Assembly: GCF_036607905.1 (NCBI RefSeq)
Contig: NZ_CP144555.1
Coordinates: forward strand, 3,658,001 to 3,722,000
Length of the DNA stretch: 64,000 nucleotides
Origin: Streptomyces sp. SCSIO 75703
GTDB taxonomy: Bacteria; Actinomycetota; Actinomycetes; Streptomycetales; Streptomycetaceae
Direction of reading: 5' to 3'
Shown here: positions 45,154 through 54,465 of the stretch, piece by piece
Layout of the letters: each line of letters begins with the position of its first letter
Numbering within the stretch: position 1 is the first letter of the stretch
Position numbers and translations under genes: made by a program
Notes under the pieces: generated by a model
Told to the model about the DNA's origin: nothing
Database searches by the model: none
Seen by the model: only the letters and a program-made list of their open reading frames with translations

Positions 45154-46770
45154 TTACGGGGCGTCCGGCGTCGGCGTGCCGGGTGTGGTGGAGCCTTCGC
45201 TCCCCGACGGGTCCGGCCCGGTCGGGGACGGCGTCGCCCCGGGCTGGTTCTCCTTCGGCAGATGGCGGCTGACCTCGGCCGTCGTCAGCCCCAGGCCGCC
45301 GAGTTTGATCTCGTCCCAGGCCTGGAGGCGCCGGGTGTCCCGGTCGAAGTAGAGGATCGACGCCTGGATCGGGTCGGGGTGCTCGCCCTCCACCGCCCGC
45401 AGCCCGCTGCCGCCGGTGGAGCCCTCGACGCGGAGCCGGGTGCCGAACTTCATGACCTCCATGCTCTCGCGGTGCAGATGGCCCGACAGCACCAGCGGCA
45501 CGTCCCCGTCCACCACCCGGGCGGCCGACGGTTCGTGCACCACGGCCACGTCCACCGGGGTGCCGGCGGCCTGCTGGTCGCGCAGGGCGGAGGCCAGCCG
45601 GGCGCCGGCCAGCTCCTGGGACGCCTCCGCGCCCGGCTTCGCCGACCGGTCGGGGGTGAACTGGGGATCGCCGATGCCGGCGAAGCGCAGCCCGGCGACG
45701 GTCACGGCCCGGCCGTCGTCCAGCACGTGCGTGTTCCTCAGGCCCTTCAGGTACTCCTGGGTGACCATCGAGTCGTGGTTGCCGCGCACCCATACATAGG
45801 GAGCGCCCAGGTCCTTGACCGGGTCCAGGAAGCCGTTCTCCGCCGCCGTGCCGTGGTCCATCGTGTCGCCGGAGTCGACGATCACGTTCACGTCGTACTG
45901 CTCCACCAGCGAGGCGATGATCTTCCAGCTCGCCGGGTTGAGGTGGATGTCGGACACGTGCAGCACCCGCAGCGTGCTCGGATCGGGCCGGTAGGCGGGG
46001 AGCGTGGAGGTGACGTCGTAGAGCTTGGTCACGTTCGTCACCAGGCGGGCCAGCTCCTGCTGGTACACGTCGAACTCGGTGACGATGCTGCGCGCGTCGC
46101 CCACCAGGGAGGGCGCGGAGGAGAGCAGCCCGGAGAACTTCGGCTCCAGGACGGAGTCCGGGTTCCAGGTCGCGTACGCGGTGCCGCCGGAGGCGACGAG
46201 CAGCGTCAGCGCCAGACCGCCGGCCGCCGCGGCGCGGCGGGGGCGCCGGTAGACCACCAGGCCGAGCGCCGTGGCGCCGGTGACCACCGCGACGCAGGAG
46301 CGGAGCGCCAGGTCGAGCGTGCCCTGCCCGACGTCCCGCGCCACCTCGTCCTGCAGCCCGGAGAGCCGCTCGGGGTGGTCCACCAGGGCCTGGGCGCGGG
46401 CCGGGTCGAGCTGGTCCACGTTGACGTCGAGGCGGACCGGGGCGACGTGGCTGTCCAGTTGGAGGGCGCCCAGCGGCGACACGTTGATCTTCGTGCCGCC
46501 GGCCAGCGAGGGACGCAGGGTCATCGTCGTGTTCATCGGGCCGACCGGGACGCGCACGTCGCCCACCACCAGCAGGCCCAGCCAGGCGCCGAGCAGGACG
46601 ACGGCGATCATGCCGAGGGCGCGGGTCAGCGGCCGGGAACGGGGCGCGAGACCCACCGCCGGGGAGACCGGCCGGGTGCGGCGGCGGAACGGGAGGATGC
46701 GCGGGGCGCGGCGGATGCGGTTCATCACCTCGGCCATGACGTGCGGGAATGCGGCGGGGACGCGGGCCAT
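45154..46770 (-). CDS. Membrane metallophosphoesterase
   Basis: A 538-residue calcineurin-like phosphoesterase. One membrane segment lies near residue 55 (ALGMIAVVLLGAWLGLLVVG) and another near 165-205 (VVTGATALGLVVY; GGLALTLLVASGGTAYA). The catalytic domain follows with metal-binding motifs SDIHLN (about 270), SGDTMDHG (about 300), GNHDSM (about 330) and GHLHRESME (about 430). The Pro/Thr-rich end (TPSPTGPDPSGSEGSTTPG) is probably flexible. The domain should face outside the cell. The start at 46770 is tentative; 46737 is an alternative. Substrate unknown. Confidence 0.85.
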   Translation of the reverse strand: MARVPAAFPHVMAEVMNRIRRAPRILPFRRRTRPVSPAVGLAPRSRPLTRALGMIAVVLLGAWLGLLVVGDVRVPVGPMNTTMTLRPSLAGGTKINVSPLGALQLDSHVAPVRLDVNVDQLDPARAQALVDHPERLSGLQDEVARDVGQGTLDLALRSCVAVVTGATALGLVVYRRPRRAAAAGGLALTLLVASGGTAYATWNPDSVLEPKFSGLLSSAPSLVGDARSIVTEFDVYQQELARLVTNVTKLYDVTSTLPAYRPDPSTLRVLHVSDIHLNPASWKIIASLVEQYDVNVIVDSGDTMDHGTAAENGFLDPVKDLGAPYVWVRGNHDSMVTQEYLKGLRNTHVLDDGRAVTVAGLRFAGIGDPQFTPDRSAKPGAEASQELAGARLASALRDQQAAGTPVDVAVVHEPSAARVVDGDVPLVLSGHLHRESMEVMKFGTRLRVEGSTGGSGLRAVEGEHPDPIQASILYFDRDTRRLQAWDEIKLGGLGLTTAEVSRHLPKENQPGATPSPTGPDPSGSEGSTTPGTPTPDAP

Positions 46771-46861
46771 TGGGGCCGTATGCCCCTGACCCCGGGCGGA
46801 TATGCGAGGGCGGGTCGTGACGGCAGTGTCATACCGATGTGTCGTATCCGACAATGGGTCT

Positions 46862-47212
46862 GTGCTGGAGATGACGCGCGAGGAGTTCGAGGAACTGGTC
46901 GCCGAGGCGCTGGACCGGATCCCCCCGGAGCTGACACGGCTCATGGACAACGTGGCGGTCTTCGTCGAGGACGAGCCGCCCGCCGACGAGCCGGACCTGC
47001 TCGGGCTCTACGAGGGGACACCGCTGACCGAACGCGGCGAGTGGTACGCGGGGGTGCTCCCGGACCGGATCACCATCTACCGGGGGCCGACGCTGCGCTT
47101 CTGCGAGACGCGCGAGGACGTCGTCGCGGAGACGGAGGTCACGGTCGTGCACGAGATCGCGCACCACTTCGGCATCGACGACGCGCGTCTGCACGACCTC
47201 GGATACGGGTGA
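46862..47212 (+). CDS. Small zincin-type metallopeptidase family protein
   Basis: A 116-residue protein with a full zinc-peptidase motif: VTVVHEIAHHFGIDD (about residues 94-108), where the HExxH and following Asp are likely zinc and catalytic ligands. The start is LEMTREEFEELVAEALDRIP, as in the zinicin-like (formerly DUF1025) family. The length is complete for this family. GTG 46862 is chosen for family fit; its Shine-Dalgarno is weak. Divergent from the phosphoesterase gene. Substrate unknown. Confidence 0.88.
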   Translation: MLEMTREEFEELVAEALDRIPPELTRLMDNVAVFVEDEPPADEPDLLGLYEGTPLTERGEWYAGVLPDRITIYRGPTLRFCETREDVVAETEVTVVHEIAHHFGIDDARLHDLGYG

Positions 47213-47326
47213 CCGAGCCGCCCTCGGGACGGCCGCGGACGCCGGTCCCGGCGGTGTGACGCGTGTCCTCTTGTGGGTGACGGGAGTTGGGCACGGCGAC
47301 TCCTTGACCCCCGGAGGTGGCCGCCC

Positions 47327-47872
47327 GTGCGCCCCTTGTACGTACCCGCCCGACTGACCGCCACCTTCCTGGCCGTCGCCGCTGCCGCCGGCTGCGTCAA
47401 CGTCGGCGACGACGCGTCCGGCCGGAGCGCGCGCCCGACGCACTCCGCCGGTGAGCGGGCCGGCGACGCGCCCGGGGCGGGCCCGGTGCTCCCGGGCGGT
47501 CCCGCCGGGTACGGCCAGGCCGGCGGCGGTGACGGGCACGGCCGCGGCAAGGACGCCGGGGGCGGCGACGGCAAGGCCGGGAAGGACGGGCGCGACGAGG
47601 ACGGGGGCGAGGACGCCGGCCGCTCGGGGGCACCGACCGCCGGCCCCTCCGGTTCGGCCCCCTCCAAGGGCGGCCCCGGTGAAGCGGCCCCCACCCGTAC
47701 GACGCTCCCGGAGCCGCCGCGTCCGCCGGAACCGGAGCCGACGGCCACGCCGGAGCCGCCCGACCCGCCGGCGCCGGAACCGACGCCCGAGCCGTCCTCG
47801 TCCGCGCACGAACCGCCGGGCACCCAACTCGCCCAGCGCGAACCGGCCCCGCGGGCCGGGGTGCCGGTCTAG
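47327..47872 (+). CDS. Probable Pro/Gly-rich lipoprotein
   Basis: A 181-residue secreted protein. The N-terminal RPLYVPARLTATFLAVAAAA and the lipobox-like AAAGC (Cys about 23) predict a lipoprotein. The rest has no fold signal: a Gly/Asp/Lys-rich part (residues 60-100) then a Pro/Glu-rich part with repeated PEPEPT-like units. The GTG start follows GGAGGTGG. It may be a cell-wall spacer. Sequence complexity is too low for a family call. Confidence 0.6.
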   Translation: MRPLYVPARLTATFLAVAAAAGCVNVGDDASGRSARPTHSAGERAGDAPGAGPVLPGGPAGYGQAGGGDGHGRGKDAGGGDGKAGKDGRDEDGGEDAGRSGAPTAGPSGSAPSKGGPGEAAPTRTTLPEPPRPPEPEPTATPEPPDPPAPEPTPEPSSSAHEPPGTQLAQREPAPRAGVPV

Positions 47873-48489
47873 GCGGGCCGGCGGGCGCTGGCACTGGGGC
47901 CGGTGGGCGCCGGTGCCGGGGCCGGTGGGGAGGGCGCGGTGCCTGGCGGGGCGCGCCTCGTGCGGGCCGCCGGCTGCCTCGCGCGGTGTGGCGCGGTACC
48001 CCGGGGTGGTGCCGGGTGCGGTGCCCGGGGGTGGTGCGCTTCTTGCGATACGCCTCGTGGGTGTGGGGCGCCTCTTGCGATACGCCGCGCGTGGTGTGAG
48101 GGGGAACACGGTCGCGACGGGACCCACCCGCCGCACCGGAACGGGCGGGATCACCCGCTCGCGGCAGGCCGTGCCGCCCGCGCGAAAAGGGCCGGGTCAC
48201 CAGCTCGGAAGGGGCCGGCGCGGCCCTCGGAAGGGGCCGGATCGCCCGCGGGAAACGGGTGGGGCCACCCGCTCGGTCCATGCGACCACTCGGTTTGCCT
48301 AAGGGGGTGGTAGGTGCGTATGGTGGTAGATCGTTTGATCCCATTTGCCCGGCGCCACCACAGAGCGCGCCGTGTGGCGCGTACTCTCCCTTGCCGTGGC
48401 GGACCGCATCGAGGCGGTCGTATTGCGAATCGCGATTCACGGAGTTGACGGGCGCGTGCCGACGAGACTCCGGAAGGTTTCGCATTCGC
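47873..48489. other. Long gap upstream of the DEAD-box helicase gene
   Basis: About 617 bases without a convincing gene. It holds a 14-bp direct repeat TCTTGCGATACGCC (48041-48054 and 48073-48086), GGAAGGGGCCGG-type repeats near 48206-48240, and a perfect 12-bp palindrome GAATCGCGATTC (48427-48438), 52 bases before the helicase start. A long structured 5' leader is common for cold-inducible DEAD-box helicases, so this may be regulatory. Confidence 0.4.
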
Positions 48490-50679
48490 ATGTCCATCAC
48501 CAGTGCTGATCACGTCGTCGTGCCCGAGAACGCCGAGGGCGTTTCCGTGGCCACCGACGTCACCGACGTCGACGTCACCGACGTCACCGACGTCGACCTC
48601 ACCGAGGCCGCCGTCGAGACCGTGGAGGCCGACGAGGCCGCCGCGGACTCCGGCGAGCCCGAGCCGACCTTCGCCGAGCTGGGGCTGCCCGAGGGCGTCG
48701 TGCGCAAGCTCGCGCAGAACGGCGTGACCACCCCCTTCCCGATCCAGGCCGCGACCATCCCGGACGCCCTGGCCGGCAAGGACATCCTCGGCCGCGGCCG
48801 CACCGGCTCCGGCAAGACCCTCTCCTTCGGTCTGCCGACCCTGGCCACGCTGGCCGGCGGCCGCACCGAGAAGCACAAGCCGCGCGCCGTCATCCTGACG
48901 CCCACGCGCGAACTGGCCATGCAGGTCGCCGACGCTCTCCAGCCCTACGGCGACGTGGTCGGCCTGCGCATGAAGGTCGTCTGCGGCGGCACCTCCATGG
49001 GCAACCAGATCTACGCTCTGGAGAAGGGCGTCGACATCCTCGTCGCCACCCCGGGCCGTCTGCGCGACATCATCAACCGCGGCGCCTGCTCCCTGGAGAA
49101 CGTGCAGATCGCGGTCCTCGACGAGGCCGACCAGATGTCCGACCTGGGCTTCCTGCCCGAGGTCACCGAACTGCTCGACCAGGTGCCGGCGGGCGGCCAG
49201 CGGATGCTGTTCTCCGCCACCATGGAGAACGAGATCAAGACCCTGGTCGACCGGTACCTCGACAACCCGGTCAGCCACGAGGTCGACGCGGCCCAGGGCG
49301 CGGTGACGACCATGTCGCACCACATCCTGGTCGTGAAGCCCAAGGACAAGGCGCCGGTCACCGCGGCCATCGCCTCCCGCAAGGGCCGCACCATCGTCTT
49401 CGTCCGCACCCAGCTCGGCGCCGACCGCGTCGCCGACCAGCTCCGCGAGGCCGGCGCGAAGGCCGAGGCGCTGCACGGCGGCATGACCCAGGGCGCCCGT
49501 ACGCGCACGCTGGCCGACTTCAAGGACGGTTACGTCAACGTCCTGGTCGCCACCGACGTCGCCGCCCGCGGTATCCACGTCGACGGCATCGACCTGGTCC
49601 TCAACGTCGACCCGGCCGGCGACCACAAGGACTACCTGCACCGTGCCGGGCGCACGGCGCGCGCGGGCCGCACCGGCACCGTGGTGTCCCTGTCCCTGCC
49701 GCACCAGCGGCGCCAGATCTTCCGGCTGATGGAGGACGCGGGCGTCGACGCCACGCGCCACATCATCCAGGGCGGCGCGGCCTTCGACCCGGAGGTCGCC
49801 GAGATCACCGGCGCCCGGTCGATGACCGAGGTCCAGGCCGAGTCCGCGGGCAACGCGGCCCAGCAGGCCGAGCGGGAGGTCGCCCAGCTCACCAAGGAAC
49901 TGGAGCGGGCCCAGCGGCGCGCGACCGAACTGCGCGAGGAGGCGGACCGGCTGGTGGCCCGCGTCGCGCGCGAGCGCGGCGAGGACGTGGAGACGGTCAT
50001 CGCCGAGGTGGCGGCGGCCGTGGCCGAGCCGGAGATCACCCTGCCGGAACAGCCGGGCGAGCGGGACGAGTTCCGCCGTGACGACCGGAGTGACCGGGGT
50101 GACCGGGGCGGTCGTTCGTACGAGCGTCGTGACGACCGGGGTGGCTTCAACCGGGACCGGGACCGGGACCGTGGCGGTTTCCGCCGTGACGACCGGGGCG
50201 ACCGGGGCGACCGGGGCGACCGGGGTGACCGGGGCGACCGGGGTGGGCGTTCCTTCGAGCGTCGGGACGACCGGCGCGACGACCGCGGCGGTTTCCGCCG
50301 TGACGACCGGAGTGACCGGGGTGACCGGGGCGGTCGTTCGTACGAGCGTCGTGACGACCGGGGTGGCTTCAACCGCGACCGGGACCGGGACCGTGGCGGT
50401 TTCCGCCGTGACGACCGGGGCGACCGGGGTGACCGGGGCGACCGGGGTGGGCGTTCCTTCGAGCGTCGGGACGACCGGCGCGACGACCGCGGCGGTTTCC
50501 GCCGGGACGACCGGGGCGGCCACCGTGGCAGCGACCGTCCGTTCAACCGCGACCGCCAGGGCGACCGCCCCGGCTTCCGCAGCGGCGGCCACGACCGCCC
50601 GTACGGCCGCCGGGACGACCACCGCGGCTCCTCCTTCGGCCGCCGCGACGACAAGCCGCGCTGGAAGCGCAGCGGCTGA
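48490..50679 (+). CDS. DEAD-box RNA helicase with Arg/Asp/Gly-repeat tail
   Basis: A 729-residue RNA helicase. After an acidic N-terminal tail (residues 1-58) come the Q-motif region [16 protein letters not shown], motif I GRTGSGKT (about 108), PTRELAMQ, motif [10 protein letters not shown] (about 213-220), SAT in LFSATMENE, and [10 protein letters not shown] (motif VI, about 384). A coiled segment ([20 protein letters not shown], about 455-495) is followed by a C-terminal tail of [13 protein letters not shown] and FNRDRDRD units (about 525-720), made of a 222-bp imperfect direct repeat (50071 and 50293). The tail is probably RNA-binding and disordered, as in CsdA/DeaD-like proteins. The start is ATG 48490. 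Confidence 0.93.
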   Translation: MSITSADHVVVPENAEGVSVATDVTDVDVTDVTDVDLTEAAVETVEADEAAADSGEPEPTFAELGLPEGVVRKLAQNGVTTPFPIQAATIPDALAGKDILGRGRTGSGKTLSFGLPTLATLAGGRTEKHKPRAVILTPTRELAMQVADALQPYGDVVGLRMKVVCGGTSMGNQIYALEKGVDILVATPGRLRDIINRGACSLENVQIAVLDEADQMSDLGFLPEVTELLDQVPAGGQRMLFSATMENEIKTLVDRYLDNPVSHEVDAAQGAVTTMSHHILVVKPKDKAPVTAAIASRKGRTIVFVRTQLGADRVADQLREAGAKAEALHGGMTQGARTRTLADFKDGYVNVLVATDVAARGIHVDGIDLVLNVDPAGDHKDYLHRAGRTARAGRTGTVVSLSLPHQRRQIFRLMEDAGVDATRHIIQGGAAFDPEVAEITGARSMTEVQAESAGNAAQQAEREVAQLTKELERAQRRATELREEADRLVARVARERGEDVETVIAEVAAAVAEPEITLPEQPGERDEFRRDDRSDRGDRGGRSYERRDDRGGFNRDRDRDRGGFRRDDRGDRGDRGDRGDRGDRGGRSFERRDDRRDDRGGFRRDDRSDRGDRGGRSYERRDDRGGFNRDRDRDRGGFRRDDRGDRGDRGDRGGRSFERRDDRRDDRGGFRRDDRGGHRGSDRPFNRDRQGDRPGFRSGGHDRPYGRRDDHRGSSFGRRDDKPRWKRSG

Positions 50680-50697
50680 CGGCACCTGAGCACCGGC

Positions 50698-50730
50698 AAG
50701 GGCCCGCACGATCCCCTCGTGCGGGCCCTT
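50698..50730 (+). terminator. DEAD-box helicase terminator
   Basis: A perfect 14-bp inverted repeat (50698-50711 with 50717-50730, AAGGGCCCGCACGA type) with a 5-base loop, 19 bases after the stop. Confidence 0.8.
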
Positions 50731-50937
50731 CCGCATTCCCAGCCTGTGACGCCCGTCACTTTTTTCGCCCGCGTCTCCCCGGCGTCAACGCCGTGAACCC
50801 CCTCCGCACCCCCCACCAGGAACGGCCCCGAACAGCACGAACGCCGACGTCCCGGACGCGCCGACCGCCCGGATACCCGATCGGAGACACGGCCTCGTCC
50901 AGCTATGCTCAATGAGGCAACACCACGCACCACCCCT

Positions 50938-51010
50938 GGGCCCTTAGCTCAATTGGCAGAGCAGTGGACTTTTAATCCATTGGTTGTGGGTTCGAGTCCC
51001 ACAGGGCCTA
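50938..51010 (+). tRNA. tRNA-Lys(UUU)
   Basis: D-arm TTAGCTCAATTGGCAGAGC, anticodon loop CTTTTAA with TTT, T-loop GTTCGAGTCC, acceptor GGGCCCT with a G-U first pair. CCA is not encoded. Confidence 0.92.
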
Positions 51011-51261
51011 CGGCCGCAGGCGGAGCGCATGGACTCCGACCTGCCCGCGAAGCGCCCCGGCCGGCCCGACTGGTCAGGGCGCTTCCGTGAGAGGCGTTCC
51101 CCGTACCGGCCCTTGACGTGTGTCACCAGTCGTTCTGAGCACGGGCACTCGGCGCCGTCCGCGGCGGGTGGTGGAGGGGGAGGCGGCGCGGTCCTCGTGG
51201 GGCGGTGTGTTTCCGTGCCGTCACCGTGGTCAGCCTGTTCGTCCGTCCAGCCGGAGTGCCG

Positions 51262-52392
51262 ATGCCTCTTCCCTACGTCCTGCTCTCCGCCGCCGTCTCC
51301 CTCGACGGGTATCTCGACGACACCGGGCCCGAGCGGCTGCTGCTGTCGGGGCCGGCGGATTTCGACCGGGTCGACGAGGTACGGGCGTCCGTGGACGCGG
51401 TGTTGATCGGGGCCGGGACGATCCGGGCCGACAATCCGCGGCTGCTCGTCCACGCGGCCGCGCGGCGGGCCGCGCGGGTCGCCTCGGGGCGGCCGGAGTA
51501 CCCGCTGAAGGTCACGGTGAGCGGGTCCGGGGAACTGGACCCGGCGGCGCCCTTCTGGCACACCGGCGGAGCCAAGGCCCTGCTGACCACCGACGAGGGC
51601 GCCCGGCGGGCCCGCGCGCTCGGCATCGCCGCCGACATCGTGCCGCTCGGCGACCGGATCGACTGGCGGGCCGCGCTGGAGCACCTGCATGACGCGCTCG
51701 GCGTCGAACGGCTCATGGTGGAGGGCGGCGGCACCGTCCACACCCAGTTGCTGCAACAGGCACTGGCCGACGAACTCCAGCTCGTCCTCGCCCCGTTGCT
51801 CGTGGGGGACCCGCGGGCGCCCCGCATGTTCGGGCCCGGCGCCTACCAGGCCGGGCGGCTGCGGCTGGTGGAGACGCGGCGCATCGAGGACGTCGTCCTC
51901 ACCCGCTACCTGCCCACCGCCCCCGGCACCGGCCCCGCCGTCACCGCCGCCGACCGGCACTGGCTGGCGCTCGCCTGCGAACTGGCCGAGCTGTGCCCGC
52001 CCTCGCGGACCGCGTTCAGCGTGGGCGCGGTCGTCGTCGCCGAGGACGGCACCGAACTCGCCCGGGGCCACTCCCGGGAGGGCGACGACCCGGTCGCCCA
52101 CGCCGAGGAGGCCGCCCTCGCCAAGACCGACCCCGCCGACCCCCGGCTCGCCACCGCCACCGTCTACAGCAGCCTGGAGCCGTGCGCCCGCCGCGCCTCC
52201 CGGCCCGCGCCCTGCGCCCGGCTGATCCTCGACGCCGGGGTGCGCCGGGTGGTCACCGCCTGGCGCGAGCCGGACACCTTCGTGGCGGACGCGGACGGCA
52301 GCGGGGTGCTCGCCGCCAAGGGCGCCACCGTCGTCGTCCTGCCCGAGTACGAGGAACGGGCCACCGCGCCGAACCGCCACCTGACCGGCTGA
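51262..52392 (+). CDS. RibD-like protein with reductase domain first and deaminase domain second
   Basis: A 376-residue protein. Residues 1-220 resemble the RibD C-terminal reductase (dihydrofolate-reductase-like): LLSAAVSLDGYLDD, GAGTIRADNPRLL, then LMVEGGGTVHTQLLQ (about 150-164). Residues 232-375 resemble a cytidine-deaminase-like zinc domain: HAEEAAL (about 278) and SLEPCARRASRPAPCARLIL (about 304-323). This is the reverse of canonical RibD, in which the deaminase is N-terminal. It could make a riboflavin-pathway intermediate or a related deazaflavin or antibiotic precursor. The ATG follows GGAG. No other rib gene is next to it. Confidence 0.8.
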   Translation: MPLPYVLLSAAVSLDGYLDDTGPERLLLSGPADFDRVDEVRASVDAVLIGAGTIRADNPRLLVHAAARRAARVASGRPEYPLKVTVSGSGELDPAAPFWHTGGAKALLTTDEGARRARALGIAADIVPLGDRIDWRAALEHLHDALGVERLMVEGGGTVHTQLLQQALADELQLVLAPLLVGDPRAPRMFGPGAYQAGRLRLVETRRIEDVVLTRYLPTAPGTGPAVTAADRHWLALACELAELCPPSRTAFSVGAVVVAEDGTELARGHSREGDDPVAHAEEAALAKTDPADPRLATATVYSSLEPCARRASRPAPCARLILDAGVRRVVTAWREPDTFVADADGSGVLAAKGATVVVLPEYEERATAPNRHLTG

Positions 52393-52466
52393 GACGCCCG
52401 CCGGGGCGCCTGGGGAAACAGATGTGCGCCGGGCCCCCGGGATGACGTACACTGGAGACACAACGA

Positions 52467-52540
52467 CGCGGGGTGGAGCAGCTCGGTAGCTCGCTGGGCT
52501 CATAACCCAGAGGTCGCAGGTTCAAATCCTGTCCCCGCTA
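52467..52540 (+). tRNA. Initiator tRNA-fMet(CAU)
   Basis: Anticodon CAT in CTCATAA. Initiator features: an unpaired first position (C1 opposite U72) and three G-C pairs (GGG/CCC) at the base of the anticodon stem. T-loop GTTCAAATCC. CCA is not encoded. Confidence 0.95.
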
Positions 52541-52547
52541 CTGAAGG

Positions 52548-52583
52548 CCGGAGGCCGGAATCCTTGAGGATTCCGGCCTCCGG
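52548..52583 (+). terminator. tRNA-fMet terminator
   Basis: A perfect 16-bp inverted repeat (52548-52563 with 52568-52583) with a TTGA loop, just beyond the tRNA 3' end. Confidence 0.8.
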
Positions 52584-52833
52584 TGTGTTGTCGGTGACGT
52601 CCGGCGTGATCGTCGACGTCCCCTGCCGCGCGTGCTCACCGGCCTCCGGCGCTGCTCGGCCGTCGCCGTCGCGCCCGCCCCGCCGCCGTGCCCGCCCCGT
52701 CGCCGCCCTGCTCGCGGCGCCCCCCGTTCCGTCATCCGATCGGCCCCGTACCGCTCGCCGCCCCTCCCCGCTCCCGCGAACCTGGACGTCGGGACGGCAA
52801 GCGGCACGGCAGCGGGGTGGCGGGAGACGAGTG

Positions 52834-54021
52834 GTGCGGCCAGGTGACGTGGACGACGAGGGAGCGTTCGCCAGGGCCGGCGGCAGGCTCCCCGGCGACC
52901 CCGTGCCCGACCCGGGCCTCGGCGACGCGACCCGGTCCCCCGTGCGCCCGCCCGGGCGCGGCGGGCGCCGCACCCTCGTCCGCGTGCTCCCCGTCCTGAT
53001 CCTCGTCGTCGCCGTCCTCTACGACCTGTTCACCCCCCGCTCCTTCACCGCGGGGCCGCTCTACACGGCCGCCCCGCTGGTCGCCGCGCCGGTCTACTCG
53101 CGGCGCGGCACCGTGCTCACCAGCGCCGCCTCGGTCGTCTCCGTCCTCGCGCTCCAGAGCGGCAAGGGTGTCCTCTACTACGTCGACTCCCTGACCGAAC
53201 TGGCCACCATCGCCACCGTCGCCGCGCTCGCCATCCTCTTCAACGCCTTCGTCCGCCGCACCGACGAACGCCTTGCCTCCGCCCGCGAGATCGCCGAGGC
53301 CGCCCAGCGCGCGGTGCTGCCCGCCCCCGCCGAACGCATCGGCGGCTTCGAGATCGCCGCCCGTTACGAGGCCGCCCAGGCCGACGCCTTCATAGGCGGC
53401 GACCTCTACGCCGTGCAGGACAGCGCCCGGGGCGTCCGGGTCATCGTCGGGGACGTCCGTGGCAAGGGCATGGGCGCGGTCGCGGCCGTCGCCGTCGTGA
53501 TCGGCGCCTTCCGCGAGGCCGCCGAGCAGGAGGCCACGCTGGAGGCGGTCGCGCAGCGGCTGGAACGGGCGCTCGCCCGCGAGGGCACCCGGCGCGAGGG
53601 GCTGGACGCCTTCGAGGGGTTCACCACTGCCGTCCTCGCCGAACTCCCGCACGGCGACGGCACCGTCCGCATCGTCAACCGGGGCCATCCGCCGCCCCTG
53701 TTGCTGTACGCCGACGGCACCCTCGGCCAGGTGCCCGTGCGCGAACCGGCCCTGCCGCTCGGCATGGGCGACCTCGGCGTCTGGCCCGACCGCGCCGAGG
53801 AGTCCTGCTTCCCCGGCGGCGCCACCCTCCTCCTCTACACCGACGGACTGACCGAGGCCCGCGACGAACGGGGGGAGTTCTACGACCCGTACGCCTACCT
53901 CGCCGGCCGTTCCTTCCGGCATCCGGCGGAGTTGCTGGACACCCTCGCCGAGGACGTACGCCGCTACTCCGGGGACGGTATGGCCGACGACATGGCGCTG
54001 CTCGCCCTCCGCCGCCCCTGA
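52834..54021 (+). CDS. Membrane PP2C-type (SpoIIE family) protein phosphatase
   Basis: A 395-residue protein. After a Pro-rich N-terminus, hydrophobic segments at about 50-70 (VLPVLILVVAVLYDLF), 78-92, 95-110 and 130-147 form the membrane part. A linker AREIAEAAQRAVLPAP leads to the SpoIIE phosphatase domain (about 180-395), with metal-binding Asp in AFIGGDLYAV and VIVGDVRGKGMGA, and later LLLYTDGLTEARDERG and GMADDMALLAL. Start choice 52834 fits GGGAG with seven bases spacing; 52831 is possible, and a far upstream start is Pro/Arg-rich noise. It likely dephosphorylates an anti-sigma-factor antagonist; no partner gene is adjacent. Confidence 0.87.
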   Translation: MRPGDVDDEGAFARAGGRLPGDPVPDPGLGDATRSPVRPPGRGGRRTLVRVLPVLILVVAVLYDLFTPRSFTAGPLYTAAPLVAAPVYSRRGTVLTSAASVVSVLALQSGKGVLYYVDSLTELATIATVAALAILFNAFVRRTDERLASAREIAEAAQRAVLPAPAERIGGFEIAARYEAAQADAFIGGDLYAVQDSARGVRVIVGDVRGKGMGAVAAVAVVIGAFREAAEQEATLEAVAQRLERALAREGTRREGLDAFEGFTTAVLAELPHGDGTVRIVNRGHPPPLLLYADGTLGQVPVREPALPLGMGDLGVWPDRAEESCFPGGATLLLYTDGLTEARDERGEFYDPYAYLAGRSFRHPAELLDTLAEDVRRYSGDGMADDMALLALRRP

Positions 54022-54241
54022 TCCGCCGCACCCCGTGAGCCCCGCGTCCGGGACCCGCCGTCACGATCCGTGACCGGACGACCGCCCTGCGCATAACAAC
54101 TGACACACCATCAGAAAATCGTGGTGTGAGGCGCTCCACCAGAGGCGGGTCAACTCGCCCGGTTTTCACCGGTCGTGGGGCCTAAGTCCGTGCCGGGACC
54201 GTTAATGATCAAGAGGAACGGCTTGGATTCCCTGCCCGGTG

Positions 54242-54262
54242 TCTATTAACGTTCGATAACGC
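54242..54262 (+). promoter_or_regulatory. Candidate promoter for the riboswitch transcript
   Basis: An AT-rich TATTAACGTTCGATAACG block just before the riboswitch. In Streptomyces such blocks precede ydaO-type leaders of resuscitation-promoting and cell-wall hydrolase genes. An inverted repeat CACACCA/TGGTGTG lies further upstream (54104-54128). Confidence 0.4.
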
Positions 54263-54282
54263 AGCGCGGTCGTCCCAGCCGT

Positions 54283-54452
54283 CACAGAAGGCGGCTCCGC
54301 GCGCACGCGCCGAATCCCGCGAGGGAACCGGGGAACCACCACATTGGGGTGAATCGTGTGTGTGCCGCCGTGGAGACGCGGCCGGTATACGCGCGTAGGA
54401 GACCTTCCTGCTCCGAACCCGTCAGCTAACCCGGTAGGCGGAAGGAAGGAAA
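54283..54452 (+). ncRNA. c-di-AMP riboswitch (ydaO/yuaA type)
   Basis: The leader of the M23 peptidase gene shows the ydaO core: GAATCCCGCGAGGGAACCGG with GGAACCA and TTGGGGTGAATCG (54311-54355), a variable arm, GTAGGAGACCTTCCTGCTCCG (54395-54415, two arms), then AACCCGTCAGCTAACCCGGT (54416-54436) and AGGCGGAAGGAAGG. This class binds cyclic di-AMP and turns off cell-wall hydrolase genes in actinomycetes. The boundaries are approximate. Confidence 0.9.
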
Positions 54453-54465
54453 GGAGCGCGCCCAC

